Part shown: in pieces, positions 29,419 through 38,221 of the stretch | How the letters are laid out: each line of letters starts with the position of its first letter | Position numbering within the stretch: the first letter of the stretch is position 1 | Origin: Parundibacterium terreum | GTDB lineage: Bacteria; Pseudomonadota; Gammaproteobacteria; Burkholderiales; Burkholderiaceae_D | DNA length: 64,000 bases | Assembly (NCBI RefSeq): GCF_014636315.1 | Contig: NZ_BMED01000004.1 | Span: forward strand, 124,001-188,000 | Direction of reading: 5' to 3' | The notes under the pieces: generated by a model | The model's database searches: none | What the model saw: only the letters and a program-made list of their open reading frames with translations | What the model was told of the DNA's origin: nothing | Program-made: the position numbers and the translations under genes

Positions 29419-29805
29419 ATGAGCGCAGAGATGAGGAAGGGCCGTGGATTCACGATGATAGAGCTACTGGTGGCGCTTGCCATTGTGGCGACGATCCTGT
29501 CACTGGCAGCACCTCGCTATTTTAATAATATCGACAAGACCAAGGAATCGGTGTTGCGCGAAGACCTTTATATATTGCGGGATGCCATCGACAAGTTTTA
29601 TTCGGATAAGAATAAATATCCGAACCTGTTGGACGATCTCGTAACAGAAAAGTACTTGCGTAATATCCCGGTGGATCCGTTTACACAAAGCTCCCATAGC
29701 TGGGTCGTGGTGCCACCAACGGACCCTACCTTGGGCGCCGTATTTGACGTGCACAGCAGTGCACCCAATAAGGCGCGAGACGGCACCTGGTATAAGGATT
29801 GGTGA
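29419..29805 (+). CDS. Pseudopilin (GspG-like)
   Basis: The protein has 128 residues. The leader MSAEMRKGRG is followed by FTMIELLVALAIVATILSLAAP, with Glu5 present. The remainder has the short alpha/beta GspG-type fold (LREDLYILRDAIDKFYSDKNKYP, then YLRNIPVDPFT). It ends in GTWYKDW, like the preceding pseudopilin. It begins two bases after the preceding stop and overlaps the next gene by one base. Confidence 0.85.
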   Translation: MSAEMRKGRGFTMIELLVALAIVATILSLAAPRYFNNIDKTKESVLREDLYILRDAIDKFYSDKNKYPNLLDDLVTEKYLRNIPVDPFTQSSHSWVVVPPTDPTLGAVFDVHSSAPNKARDGTWYKDW

Positions 29806-30302
29806 TGGATACCTCTGCTAAACGACCGAAAGTTCCGCCGGCACCTTGGCGCTATCAGGCAGGGTTCAGTTATTTTGTGGCCATGTTTATGGTCGCGGTT
29901 GTGGTGCTGCTGTCACTGCAGGCGCAAAGCGCGATGTCCACCAAGGAGCGTCGGCGCAAGGAAGACGAATTGCTGTATGTGGGGCAGGCTTACCGCAACG
30001 CGATTCGTGACTATTACGCCAATGCGCCGGGATCGAACAGGACCTATCCGCCCTCGATTGATGCGCTAGTGCTGGATAGTAGAACCAGCAGGATCAGCCG
30101 GCATCTGCGTAAGGCCTATGTTGACCCGTTGACTGGCAGTGCAAGCTGGGGTGTCGTTGCCGCCCCAGATGGGGGAATCATGGGCGTGTATTCGCTGTCC
30201 ACCCAAACGCCGATTAAGATCGGCGGCTTTCCCGATGAATTATTGAGCTTTACTGGCGCAAAGAAGTACCAAGACTGGAAATTTATCTATCAGCCTGGTT
30301 GA
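29805..30302 (+). CDS. Pseudopilin-like protein without Glu5
   Basis: The protein has 165 residues from the ATG that shares one base with the upstream stop. The N-terminus has a 21-residue leader ending QAG, then FSYFVAMFMVAVVVLLSLQ. Mature position 5 is Val instead of the Glu found in almost all type IV pilin-like proteins; GspK-type minor pseudopilins also lack it. The rest (KERRRKEDELLYVGQAYRNAIRDYY...YPPSIDALVLD) matches a family found in similar operons. It may cap the pseudopilus. Confidence 0.75.
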   Translation: MDTSAKRPKVPPAPWRYQAGFSYFVAMFMVAVVVLLSLQAQSAMSTKERRRKEDELLYVGQAYRNAIRDYYANAPGSNRTYPPSIDALVLDSRTSRISRHLRKAYVDPLTGSASWGVVAAPDGGIMGVYSLSTQTPIKIGGFPDELLSFTGAKKYQDWKFIYQPG

Positions 30303-30327
30303 AGGCATGTCACCTGAGAGAAAGAAA

Positions 30328-30747
30328 ATGAGAATTAAACAAAAAGGTTTTACCCTGCTGGAATTGCTGGTGGTGGTTGTGATCATCGGCCTGCTGGCCA
30401 GTTATGTCGGACCTAAGTATTTTAGCCAGATCGGCAAATCAAAAACACAAACGGCCAAAGCGCAGATTGATTCCTTCGATAAGGCGCTGGAGACTTACCG
30501 TATCGATGTCGGCCACTATCCGACCACGGCACAAGGATTGAGTGCACTGCAGGCTGCTCCCGCAGGAGAGGGCTTGTGGCAAGGTCCTTACCTTAAAAAA
30601 ACCGTACCGGCCGACCCGTGGGGAAATGCCTACATCTACAGGTCTCCCGGTACAGATCCCGCACACGAGTTTGAAATCATCTCCTATGGTCGGGACGGCC
30701 AGCTTGGCGGTGCTGGCGAAGACGCTGACGTCACTAGCTGGAACTAA
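30328..30747 (+). CDS. gspG: Major pseudopilin GspG
   Basis: The protein has 139 residues from the ATG at 30328, preceded by GAGAAAG; an ATG at 30307 would add seven residues. The leader MRIKQKG is followed by FTLLELLVVVVIIGLLASYVGP. The body is classical GspG: a long helix (AKAQIDSFDKALETYRIDVGHYPTTAQGL), then GPYLKKTVPADPWGNAYIYRSPG, then the C-terminal calcium-site-like segment EFEIISYGRDGQLGGAGEDADV. It should form the bulk of the pseudopilus. Confidence 0.93.
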   Translation: MRIKQKGFTLLELLVVVVIIGLLASYVGPKYFSQIGKSKTQTAKAQIDSFDKALETYRIDVGHYPTTAQGLSALQAAPAGEGLWQGPYLKKTVPADPWGNAYIYRSPGTDPAHEFEIISYGRDGQLGGAGEDADVTSWN

Positions 30748-30762
30748 ACGGTTCCGATAAAC

Positions 30763-31947
30763 ATGCGATTTCAAGCAAAAGTAATGACCGCTGCTCTGTC
30801 TGTCGAACTCATCGAGTTTGATGCCGGTAGTGATCTGGAGGCGCGACGTTTTGTTGAGTCTTCTGGCGGGAGGTTGCTTGACCTGCGGGCGGTACGCGGC
30901 GGCTGGGGCAAAAAAAAGGAATCCAACTCTTTCAACCTGACTGTATTTAACCAGCAGCTGTATTCGCTGCTGGATGCGGGGCAACCCGTCGTTGATGCGA
31001 TCCAGGTATTGGGGATGAATGACAAGCGCGGCAAGCACAGGGGGATTTATGATGCATTGCTGCAAAGCTTGAGACAGGGTAATCAATTGTCGGACGCGAT
31101 GGCAGGATTGCCGTCCATCTTTCCGCAACTGTATGTGGCGATGGTGCGCTCTAGCGAAACGACGGGCACTGTGCGTTCATCCATCAAACGCTTCATGCAG
31201 TACCAGGGGCAAGTGGATGAGATACGGAGTAAATTAAAGGCGGCGGCGACCTATCCGGCGATATTGATCGGCGTCGGATTTCTGGTCATTGCCTTCTTGC
31301 TGTTTTATGTGGTTCCCCGCTTTAGTATCGTCTTTGAAGACGTGTCTTCGCATGAGCAGGCATCAATCAGTTTTGTGCAAGCCTGGGGCGGTTTTGTGCG
31401 TCATCATGCAATCCTGGCCTGGAGCGGTTTGGCGGGGGTGACAGCCGCACTGGCCATCTTGGTGTTTCATCCGAGCATACGCGGCTGGGTATTTCGCAAG
31501 ATATTAGCTACGCCCTGGATAGGGGATAGGGTCTGGATGCTGCAACTAGCGCGGCTGTATCGAACCCTGGGCATGTTATTGCGAAGCGGTGTTAGTGTGC
31601 TGGCGGCAATGCGCATGACCGAAGCATCGCTACCGATTTCTATGCGTGCCGACCTGCAGGCTGCTACTCTCGCGGTGAGCGAAGGAAAAGCCATGTCGAA
31701 TGTGATGGCAGAGTATGGCCTGAGCACGGAAGTCGCACAGCGCTTGCTGCTGGCCGGCGAGTCCTCCGGTAATCTGGATGAGATGATGGAAAGGATTGCC
31801 GACTTCTATGACCAGGAAATGGCTACCTGGATTGATGCCGCCGGGCGGATTATTGAACCTGCCCTCATGGTGGGTATAGGTCTCATTGTCGGTGTCATCG
31901 TATTGATGCTGTATTCCCCTATTTTTGATTTGGCTAACGCAGTTTAA
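30763..31947 (+). CDS. gspF: GspF-type inner-membrane platform protein
   Basis: The protein has 394 residues and contains two T2SSF domains. The first (FNQQLYSLLDAGQPVVDAIQVL... AMVRSSETTGTV) precedes a membrane segment at about residues 165-185. The second (LARLYRTLGMLLRSGVSVLAAMRM...RLLLAGESSGNLDEMMERIADFYDQEM) precedes a C-terminal membrane helix. It anchors the ATPase to the membrane and recruits pseudopilins. It lies directly between gspG and gspE. Confidence 0.93.
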   Translation: MRFQAKVMTAALSVELIEFDAGSDLEARRFVESSGGRLLDLRAVRGGWGKKKESNSFNLTVFNQQLYSLLDAGQPVVDAIQVLGMNDKRGKHRGIYDALLQSLRQGNQLSDAMAGLPSIFPQLYVAMVRSSETTGTVRSSIKRFMQYQGQVDEIRSKLKAAATYPAILIGVGFLVIAFLLFYVVPRFSIVFEDVSSHEQASISFVQAWGGFVRHHAILAWSGLAGVTAALAILVFHPSIRGWVFRKILATPWIGDRVWMLQLARLYRTLGMLLRSGVSVLAAMRMTEASLPISMRADLQAATLAVSEGKAMSNVMAEYGLSTEVAQRLLLAGESSGNLDEMMERIADFYDQEMATWIDAAGRIIEPALMVGIGLIVGVIVLMLYSPIFDLANAV

Positions 31948-31970
31948 CTGAATAATTGAATATTTCTTTG

Positions 31971-33623
31971 ATGCTCACCCTGCAAGACGTCGCCGATGCC
32001 CGGCGCGCAGAACAAGCCAGCCTGGATTGGCTCACCTATTTGTCCGATAAAGCCGGCCAGGATCGCCACGCTGTATTACTTTCAGCCGCGGATGTGACCG
32101 GCTATGCCGCTCTCGATGTTAGCCAAGGGTGGCAGGTACAGCCTGACTTTGCGCATATTGCCTATTCCGACATGGTCGAGCGCACCTTGATCATTGGCAA
32201 AGACTCGGAGGGGCATCACTGCGCCGTATTGGGACGTCCTCTGGACCAGTCCGTCGGCCCTTGGCTGGCGGCATTGCCGCTGCCCATGCATGAGATTTAC
32301 CTCGCGGATCCGCTGGCGATTAAGACCAAGCTTGAATTTCATGAAAATGAATTCAGTGCAGTTGCGAATGCGGTAGGTCTGGATCAAGCCGTTGAACTGG
32401 AAAGGGACGCCAGTACCGATCTCAGTCTCACATCGATACAGGGCGAGGCCAGCCCGGCGGTGAAATTGATCAATTCGACTATCTTCGATGCGCTGCGGTT
32501 CGAGGCCAGCGATATCCATTTGGAGTCCTTGCCGCAAGGGCTAGTCATCAAATTTCGTATCGACGGCGTTTTGAATCAGATAGCGGCCGTCAATAACATT
32601 GGCCTGGCCGAACAGGCAATCGCGCGCATCAAGGTATTGGCAGAGTTAGACATTGCGGAGAAGCGCATCCCGCAGGATGGCCGGTTCCGCATCGCCGCCA
32701 AGGGGCGCGACATCGACATCCGGGTATCCATCATGCCGAGTATTCACGGTGAAGACGCGGTGCTGAGGATATTGGATAAAAAGGCACTGATAGACAGCGT
32801 GCAGCGGCTGACCTTGGACTCGCTGGGCTTTGACGCGATTACGATCGCATCATTGCGGCGTCTGGCCGCCGAACCTTACGGCATGATGTTGATCACCGGC
32901 CCTACGGGGAGCGGCAAGACCACGACACTGTATGCGGCCTTGACTGAAATCAATCATGGCCAGGATAAGTTCATCACGATTGAGGATCCGGTGGAATATC
33001 AGTTACCGGGCGTCTTGCAGATTCCCGTCAACGAAAAGAAGGGCCTGACCTTCGCAGTAGGCCTGCGCTCCATTCTGCGCCATGACCCTGACAAGATATT
33101 GGTAGGTGAAATCCGCGACCCGGAAACAGCGCAAATTGCAGTGCAGTCGGCGCTGACGGGCCACATGGTATTCACGTCAGTGCATGCGAATAATACCTTT
33201 GACGTGATCGGGCGTTTTATGCACATGGGGGTGGACCCGTATAACTTTGTCTCTTCGTTGACAGGTGTTGTTGCCCAGCGCCTGGTACGGCAGAACTGTC
33301 CGCATTGTAATGAACCGGTGGAGGTCGGTGCTGACATGCTCACGGAATCAGGTATTACCGATCCTGAAACCTATCGGTTCCACGCGGGTAAGGGATGTTC
33401 TCAGTGTAGACATACCGGCTACAAAGGAAGAAAGGCAATCGCGGAAGTGCTTCGTCTGACGGATGAGATACGGGAAATGATTATTGGCCGTGCCTCTATC
33501 CGCGCATTGAAAGAGCAGGCCCGTAAAGAGGGAACGCGTTTCTTGCGCGATGTGGCATTGCAATTGGTGAGAGAAGGGCAGAGCACGTTGCAGGAGGTAA
33601 ATCGTGTCACTTTCGTTGCCTAA
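31971..33623 (+). CDS. gspE: GspE/PilB-type secretion ATPase
   Basis: The protein has 550 residues from the ATG at 31971; an upstream TTG is less likely, and no strong ribosome binding site is visible. The N-terminal part is short and poorly conserved. The core has ASDIHLES, RVSIMPSIHGEDAVLRIL, the Walker A GPTGSGKTTTLY (about 310), the Asp box ITIEDPVEYQ, the Walker B ILVGEIRDPETA (about 378), and the His box. A tetracysteine zinc site is present as CPHC and CSQC (about 443 and 476). It powers pseudopilus assembly. It overlaps the PilM-like gene by 20 bases. Confidence 0.93.
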   Translation: MLTLQDVADARRAEQASLDWLTYLSDKAGQDRHAVLLSAADVTGYAALDVSQGWQVQPDFAHIAYSDMVERTLIIGKDSEGHHCAVLGRPLDQSVGPWLAALPLPMHEIYLADPLAIKTKLEFHENEFSAVANAVGLDQAVELERDASTDLSLTSIQGEASPAVKLINSTIFDALRFEASDIHLESLPQGLVIKFRIDGVLNQIAAVNNIGLAEQAIARIKVLAELDIAEKRIPQDGRFRIAAKGRDIDIRVSIMPSIHGEDAVLRILDKKALIDSVQRLTLDSLGFDAITIASLRRLAAEPYGMMLITGPTGSGKTTTLYAALTEINHGQDKFITIEDPVEYQLPGVLQIPVNEKKGLTFAVGLRSILRHDPDKILVGEIRDPETAQIAVQSALTGHMVFTSVHANNTFDVIGRFMHMGVDPYNFVSSLTGVVAQRLVRQNCPHCNEPVEVGADMLTESGITDPETYRFHAGKGCSQCRHTGYKGRKAIAEVLRLTDEIREMIIGRASIRALKEQARKEGTRFLRDVALQLVREGQSTLQEVNRVTFVA

Positions 33624-34389
33624 ACTCGTTCCGGGTACCGCCTTCGTCGGGCTCTTTGCAGATCATTGCTGGCTGCAGGGGCGGCAGGCGAATATTTCGC
33701 TTCCCTTGGAGACGGGAGCGGACGCCTCACAGGATCACTATCTGGAGGCGCTAGTGTCCCTGTTGGGCAAAGCGAAGCAGCAGCTCCGCCGCGGTACGCG
33801 CCTGGTGTTAACGGTGTCGGACAGCCTGGCTGCTTTCACGATGCTACCGTGGCAGGACGAGCTGCAACGCCCAGCCGAATGGGAAGGGTATGCCAGAATC
33901 CTATTCGAGAAGCAAGGTCGATCCCTGGACCCTACATGGCTGCTTCATACAGAATTTGCGCGCTACAAATCGAATGGTGTCGCCTACGCCTTATCAAGCA
34001 AATGGATGGCGCAACTGGAGGAAGCCGTGCAAACCAGAGGGTTTCAATTGGCTTCTGTGCTGCCGGTGTCAGCCGCAGCTTATTGTCGATTGCCGAAAAC
34101 GAAAAAACTTGGGACTTCACTTCTTCTGCTTATCGAACGGCATCGTATGACTGCGCTTTGCGTTGACGCTACCGGATTACAGAGCGTCGATATCGAGCCG
34201 GTTATTGCATCGAGTGAGAGTTCTGGTATGCGCTTGTTGCGTCGGGCCATATCCACTCACCAGAATTTTTGGCAAGTGCATATATGGTCGCCTGTTGCTG
34301 AGGAGAGAGGCAATGAGGCAGCATTCATTAAAACGATAATTCCCAGCACTGAAATCAAAAAGCTGCCGCATGGGGTGTGGGGCCAATGA
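33604..34389 (+). CDS. PilM/GspL-like cytoplasmic assembly protein
   Basis: The protein has 261 residues and a GTG start preceded by a perfect GGAGG with seven bases of spacing. The fold appears to be the actin-like PilM/GspL cytoplasmic domain (LVLTVSDSLAAFTMLPWQ, then WLLHTEFARYKSNGVAYALSSKWMAQLEEAVQTRGF, then SLLLLIERHRMTALCVDATGL). The similarity is weak and the protein is shorter than PilM (about 350). It overlaps gspE and is coupled by ATGA to the PilN-like gene, so a PilM-PilN pair is the best reading. Confidence 0.65.
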   Translation: MSLSLPKLVPGTAFVGLFADHCWLQGRQANISLPLETGADASQDHYLEALVSLLGKAKQQLRRGTRLVLTVSDSLAAFTMLPWQDELQRPAEWEGYARILFEKQGRSLDPTWLLHTEFARYKSNGVAYALSSKWMAQLEEAVQTRGFQLASVLPVSAAAYCRLPKTKKLGTSLLLLIERHRMTALCVDATGLQSVDIEPVIASSESSGMRLLRRAISTHQNFWQVHIWSPVAEERGNEAAFIKTIIPSTEIKKLPHGVWGQ

Positions 34390-34901
34390 ATATGGAGTTA
34401 ATCAAATATTTGCAGCCACGGCCCCGCTATCGTTGGCAGCCTTGGATTATCGTCGGATTGCTGCTTGGGCTAGCTGTCTGGACTGCACTTTGGGCATACG
34501 ATGAAAGCCGAGAGCTTGGCCGTATCGAAAGACGGATCGACAAGCTGCGCGCTGAGCAACAGAAGACGGCTATTCCTTTGCCGACCAAGCAAGAAGAAGC
34601 TGATGCAAAAAAATGGGCAGAACTGAAAATTGAAAGAAGTTTTGCATGGGATACGCTTTTTAATGCGATAGAACATGCTTCCAGTAATGACATTGAATTG
34701 CTCGAATTTCAACCAGATAAAAGTAGCCGGACCGTGATAGTCAGCGGGGAGGCCAAGGATCAGAAGGCGCTATTGGCTTTTTTAACGGCACTGGCGGTCC
34801 AGCCGGGATTTAAGCGAGTCCATTTGACGCACCAGCAAGGGGTCGTGAGAGATCGTCTACAGACGATCTCTTTTGAGATTAGGGCTGCGTTACGCCCTTA
34901 G
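34386..34901 (+). CDS. PilN-like inner-membrane protein
   Basis: The protein has 171 residues from the ATG overlapping the upstream stop. The N-terminus carries a short cytoplasmic motif (MNMELIKYL, equivalent to the INLLPYR-type PilN motif that docks into PilM). A membrane helix follows (WIIVGLLLGLAVWTALWAY), then a coiled coil (ESRELGRIERRIDKLRAEQQK) and a ferredoxin-like periplasmic domain (IELLEFQPDKSSRTVIVSGEAKDQKALLAFLTAL). It would pair with the PilO-like protein encoded at the other end of the operon. A 136-base piece of a close copy survives at 52120-52255. Confidence 0.78.
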   Translation: MNMELIKYLQPRPRYRWQPWIIVGLLLGLAVWTALWAYDESRELGRIERRIDKLRAEQQKTAIPLPTKQEEADAKKWAELKIERSFAWDTLFNAIEHASSNDIELLEFQPDKSSRTVIVSGEAKDQKALLAFLTALAVQPGFKRVHLTHQQGVVRDRLQTISFEIRAALRP

Positions 34902-34934
34902 TAAATCAACAGCTTCGCGAGCAAAAGAAATACT

Positions 34935-34975
34935 CCGGGCCCTTTAGACATGATCTCTTATAGAGATAGGCCCGG
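34935..34975. terminator. Large hairpin between the secretion operon and convergent DUF4214 relic
   Basis: CCGGGCC at 34935-34941 pairs with GGCCCGG at 34969-34975 and encloses a second small stem (ATCTC/GAGAT). Flanking GTAAATCA and TGATTTAC segments extend the dyad imperfectly. It sits at the end of the rightward operon and just before a convergent relic, so a bidirectional terminator is plausible, though a T-run is absent. Confidence 0.5.
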
Positions 34976-35521
34976 TGCTGATTTACATTTCCGAGCTGTA
35001 TTGCCGGCCGCATTGTCGTTTGCAATAAATACGGTTTTGATATCATCGGTTACGGGGGCAATTACATTCAGAAATGGACTAACATCCGTGCCAACAACTT
35101 TTTTATTCAGGATCGTTGCATAGTACAGTCCTAGTGAAGTTCTATTGTTAAAAATGCGCTGCGAATAAAGTCCCGAGTCGGTTTTTCCTGTTTGGAAATA
35201 GCCAGCTGCTGGAACATATTCGACCACGGCGGATATCATGTTTGACAATACCTGAGGTACCGTCTTCGTAGTCAATTAATTAGTCCAATAGTCCATCCCA
35301 CCTAGCACATTGTTGTAGAATTTCGTGATCAACTGTTGAGACGTAATTCCTCCAGCTGGATTGTAGATAGCTTGTGCTTTGGTCTGCGCATACATTGAGG
35401 TTGCAATGGATGCGAGTGAGACCCTGTCATCACGCATTTGCTGAACCCAGTACGCTAAACCGTCCGCATTAGGTGCACGATTGAAGAAACCGAGATAGAG
35501 ACGAGCGACTGACGTCTTATG
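34958..35521 (-). pseudogene. Broken DUF4214-domain secreted protein
   Basis: Read leftward from 35521 the frame gives SVARLYLGFFNRAPNADGLAYW, then YNNVLGGMDYWTN, then a TAA stop in the place of a Gln codon. It continues in the same frame with LTTKTVPQVLSNMI and FNNRTSLGLYYAT. This is the usual two-unit DUF4214 layout (LGRxPDxxGLxYW...). The second unit has also lost the residues between LG and DYW. There is no start codon, signal peptide or ribosome binding site at the 5' end. The gene is truncated and carries a nonsense codon at 35273-35275. Confidence 0.75.
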
Positions 35522-35671
35522 CTGTTTGAGCTATTGCAGCGCTAATAGATAGGCCGTCGGAAGGGGGCGCTGCATTTGGTGTTTGGACGATGACCATCTT
35601 TCCCAACTTGCGCGCGGAATCAATCAATTGAGTCAGTATCAATGGCCGACCGATAGCCGGATCAGGTTTTG

Positions 35672-35758
35672 ATTGATTCCCAGGGTAATCTGGTCACGAC
35701 CAATGGCTACTTCATCGGCAAGGTCAATCCGGCGGGAAAGGTAAGCGACTTGCCAGAT
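35672..35758 (+). pseudogene. Single-repeat remnant of an NHL protein gene
   Basis: The forward frame reads IDSQGNLVTTNGYF, then IGKVNPAGKVSDLPD. This is one NHL unit (VDxxGNxxVxxGxxxIxKVxPxGxVSxLAG). It stops being recognisable on both sides. Its orientation is opposite to the two intact NHL genes that follow, so it is a fragment of a third copy. Confidence 0.5.
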
Positions 35759-35860
35759 TACGCGGCCCAATCGTGTACGCATCACGCATTAGAATGGTCG
35801 TGGCCCGGGGCGAGCCCCCTGTCATTGACTACTAATTAGGCTTGCACCGTGATGCGCGCC

Positions 35861-37942
35861 TTACGGTCCTGTCTTCAATACTGCATTCTTTGAAATTAAG
35901 TAGAGCGAGTTACCGCGTATTGCCAGTCCTAATGGCTGGTAGAGACTACCTGGCGCGGGGCCCGGCTGTATACCTACTTTTCCGGCTATGCCTAAGTACG
36001 TACTGACCATGCCTTGCGGTGAAATTCTACGGATCGTGTTATTGAAGTAATCGGAAACAAATAAATTATTTGCGGCGTCTATAACGATGGCACCCGGTCC
36101 AGCAAAAGTGGCGGTGGCGCCAGGCCCATCATTTTGACCATTTACTCTGTAGATCCCCGCGAACACGCTAGACACGCCTTGCGGAGTGATTTTACGAATC
36201 AGATTGCTGACTGGGTCAGTTACATACACGATGCCCTGGCTGTCAACGGCGAATGCCCCGATTTCGTCGCTGGAAGTAATATAAGTCGTGAGCGTACCAC
36301 TGCTGCTCAGCTTCATGATCGTTTTGCCGTTGGCAACGTACATGGTACCGGCACTGTCCGCCGTCATTGCTCCAAATTGGTATGATGGCCCCGAGGCTAT
36401 TGTGGTTACCAGGCCTGCTTGCGTCATTTTCCGGATACTATTGCCAGCGTCACCGAAGTAGATGTTGCCCGCTGCGTCTATGATTGGGGAGTGCGGAAAT
36501 GTGAAACGTGCAACTGGACCTGCGCCATCGACATTTCCTTCCTGCAAAACGGATCCCGCCACTGTAGTCACAACTCCCGCGGCAGTAATTTTCCGTATCG
36601 TGCGATTTCCTGAGTCGGCGACGTAGGCATTTCCTGTTGCATCGACCGCTAGACCCGTCGGTCCGTAAAACTGGGCCGATGAGCCGGTGCCATCAGAACT
36701 ACCAGAGCTAATATAGTAGGATCCCGCCACAGTAACTTCTGCGCCTGACTGGGAAAGTCGTTGAACGGCGGTGTAACCTGCGATCAGCAACTGGTTCGAA
36801 GTGTCGAAGGTTGCGGGCTGCCACCAGGTATTTTGGTTCGGACTAATAGGGCTGATCTGGGCAAGAAAAATTTGCAGTGAAGGCGGTAATGGCGTCGTGC
36901 TGAGTAACGGCCCCAGCGGTGAAATTCGCTCAATCCCGTTCCGGGAATCTATCACGACGATATTTTTATTGGCATCGATCAAAAGCTGACTAGGGCAGTG
37001 CACTAAATCTGTCGACGCATCGACAAAGGTGCTCACCGTGCCGCTCTTGTCAATCTTACGTATTGCGCCGTTGTTACAGTCGTTGACGAAAATGTTGCCT
37101 ACGTCGTCCACGGCGAGGCCACGAGGTTGATTGAATAACGCCGTAGTATTCGGTCCGTCAGCAAAACCGTACGTGCCTGATTTGCCAGCAACGGTTGTGA
37201 CAACGCCCGCAAGGGTCACTTTGCGTATCGTACTGCCCGCGAAGTAAGTGTAAGTGCAGGGGCCAAAGAAAGGCTCGCATTGACCATCCACGCGGCCATA
37301 GTCGCTAACATATAGACTATTGCTGGTTTTATCGAAGGTAATAAAGTAAGGGTTATAAAATTGGGCGGCAGCACCCGTCCCGTCAACCTCGCCTGATACA
37401 TGGACGCTACCCGCGATCGTGGTCACCGTTCCACTTCCGTCGATTTTCCGTATGGTGCTACATCCAATGTCAGTAAGATAGATATCTCCCCCGTTGCCCG
37501 GCGTCATTGAGGCGACCGATCCGAACCGCGCAGTCGTGCCTGGGCCATCGGCACAGCCTTGCGTACCCAATAGCCCTGCAAACGTGCTGACGTTTCCGGC
37601 AAGATCTATCTTGCGCACGGCGCCGCTGGCGTCCTCGGCTACGAGGATATTGCCCAATGTATCAACAGTCACTACGTCGGCGCCATTGAAACGGGCCAGA
37701 TTGGCGGGGCCGTCTATATTTCCAGGGCTGCCAATATCTCCGGCTAACAGTTTCAGCTGAGACGCTACTGCGGGAAGGATGCCAACTCCACTGTCGCTGC
37801 CTTTGTCCGGCGATGAGTCGCTGCTAGTGGAAGACCCGCCCCCGCAAGCTGTCAGTGACAGGATCGAAGTGAGAGCTGCGACTGACAACAGGCGCTGCAT
37901 TTTGTTGCTGGAAGCCTCAAGCAGGGATGCGAGTGCGCTCAT
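35861..37942 (-). CDS. NHL-repeat lipoprotein
   Basis: The protein has 693 residues. The N-terminus has a hydrophobic stretch ending LSLTAC followed by GGGSSTSS, a lipobox. About ten NHL-type units follow, for example GLAVDATGNAYVADSGNRTIRKIT and GVVTTVAGS. It is closely related to the proteins at 4022-6130 and 38222-40267 and keeps the same C-terminal sequence (LAIRGNSLYLISKNAVL). A beta-propeller on the periplasmic or outer-membrane surface is expected; the ligand is unknown. It is the downstream member of a leftward tandem pair but has its own 280-base upstream gap, so separate transcription is likely. Confidence 0.85.
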   Translation of the reverse strand: MSALASLLEASSNKMQRLLSVAALTSILSLTACGGGSSTSSDSSPDKGSDSGVGILPAVASQLKLLAGDIGSPGNIDGPANLARFNGADVVTVDTLGNILVAEDASGAVRKIDLAGNVSTFAGLLGTQGCADGPGTTARFGSVASMTPGNGGDIYLTDIGCSTIRKIDGSGTVTTIAGSVHVSGEVDGTGAAAQFYNPYFITFDKTSNSLYVSDYGRVDGQCEPFFGPCTYTYFAGSTIRKVTLAGVVTTVAGKSGTYGFADGPNTTALFNQPRGLAVDDVGNIFVNDCNNGAIRKIDKSGTVSTFVDASTDLVHCPSQLLIDANKNIVVIDSRNGIERISPLGPLLSTTPLPPSLQIFLAQISPISPNQNTWWQPATFDTSNQLLIAGYTAVQRLSQSGAEVTVAGSYYISSGSSDGTGSSAQFYGPTGLAVDATGNAYVADSGNRTIRKITAAGVVTTVAGSVLQEGNVDGAGPVARFTFPHSPIIDAAGNIYFGDAGNSIRKMTQAGLVTTIASGPSYQFGAMTADSAGTMYVANGKTIMKLSSSGTLTTYITSSDEIGAFAVDSQGIVYVTDPVSNLIRKITPQGVSSVFAGIYRVNGQNDGPGATATFAGPGAIVIDAANNLFVSDYFNNTIRRISPQGMVSTYLGIAGKVGIQPGPAPGSLYQPLGLAIRGNSLYLISKNAVLKTGP

Positions 37943-38221
37943 AGAAGGATTTGATATGAATAAGGCGGTCAGTATAGCGGAAATAGATGATCTTTTTGCA
38001 ATTTCATTAATTCATGCTGATTTGTTGCGCAACTGTCGGGCAAACCTTCGCACTTCCACCGAAGATTGATCGAGATCTTCAAGAGTTGATGGAAGAGGCT
38101 GATACTGTTGTGGCTAACTGTAGGGCGACGCAATCGTTCATCATGCTGAACGGATTTGCTCCTGTCGATTAGCGGTATGAGGACGCAGACTCCATAACTT
38201 GCCCAGGCAGTAGATGGCAGC

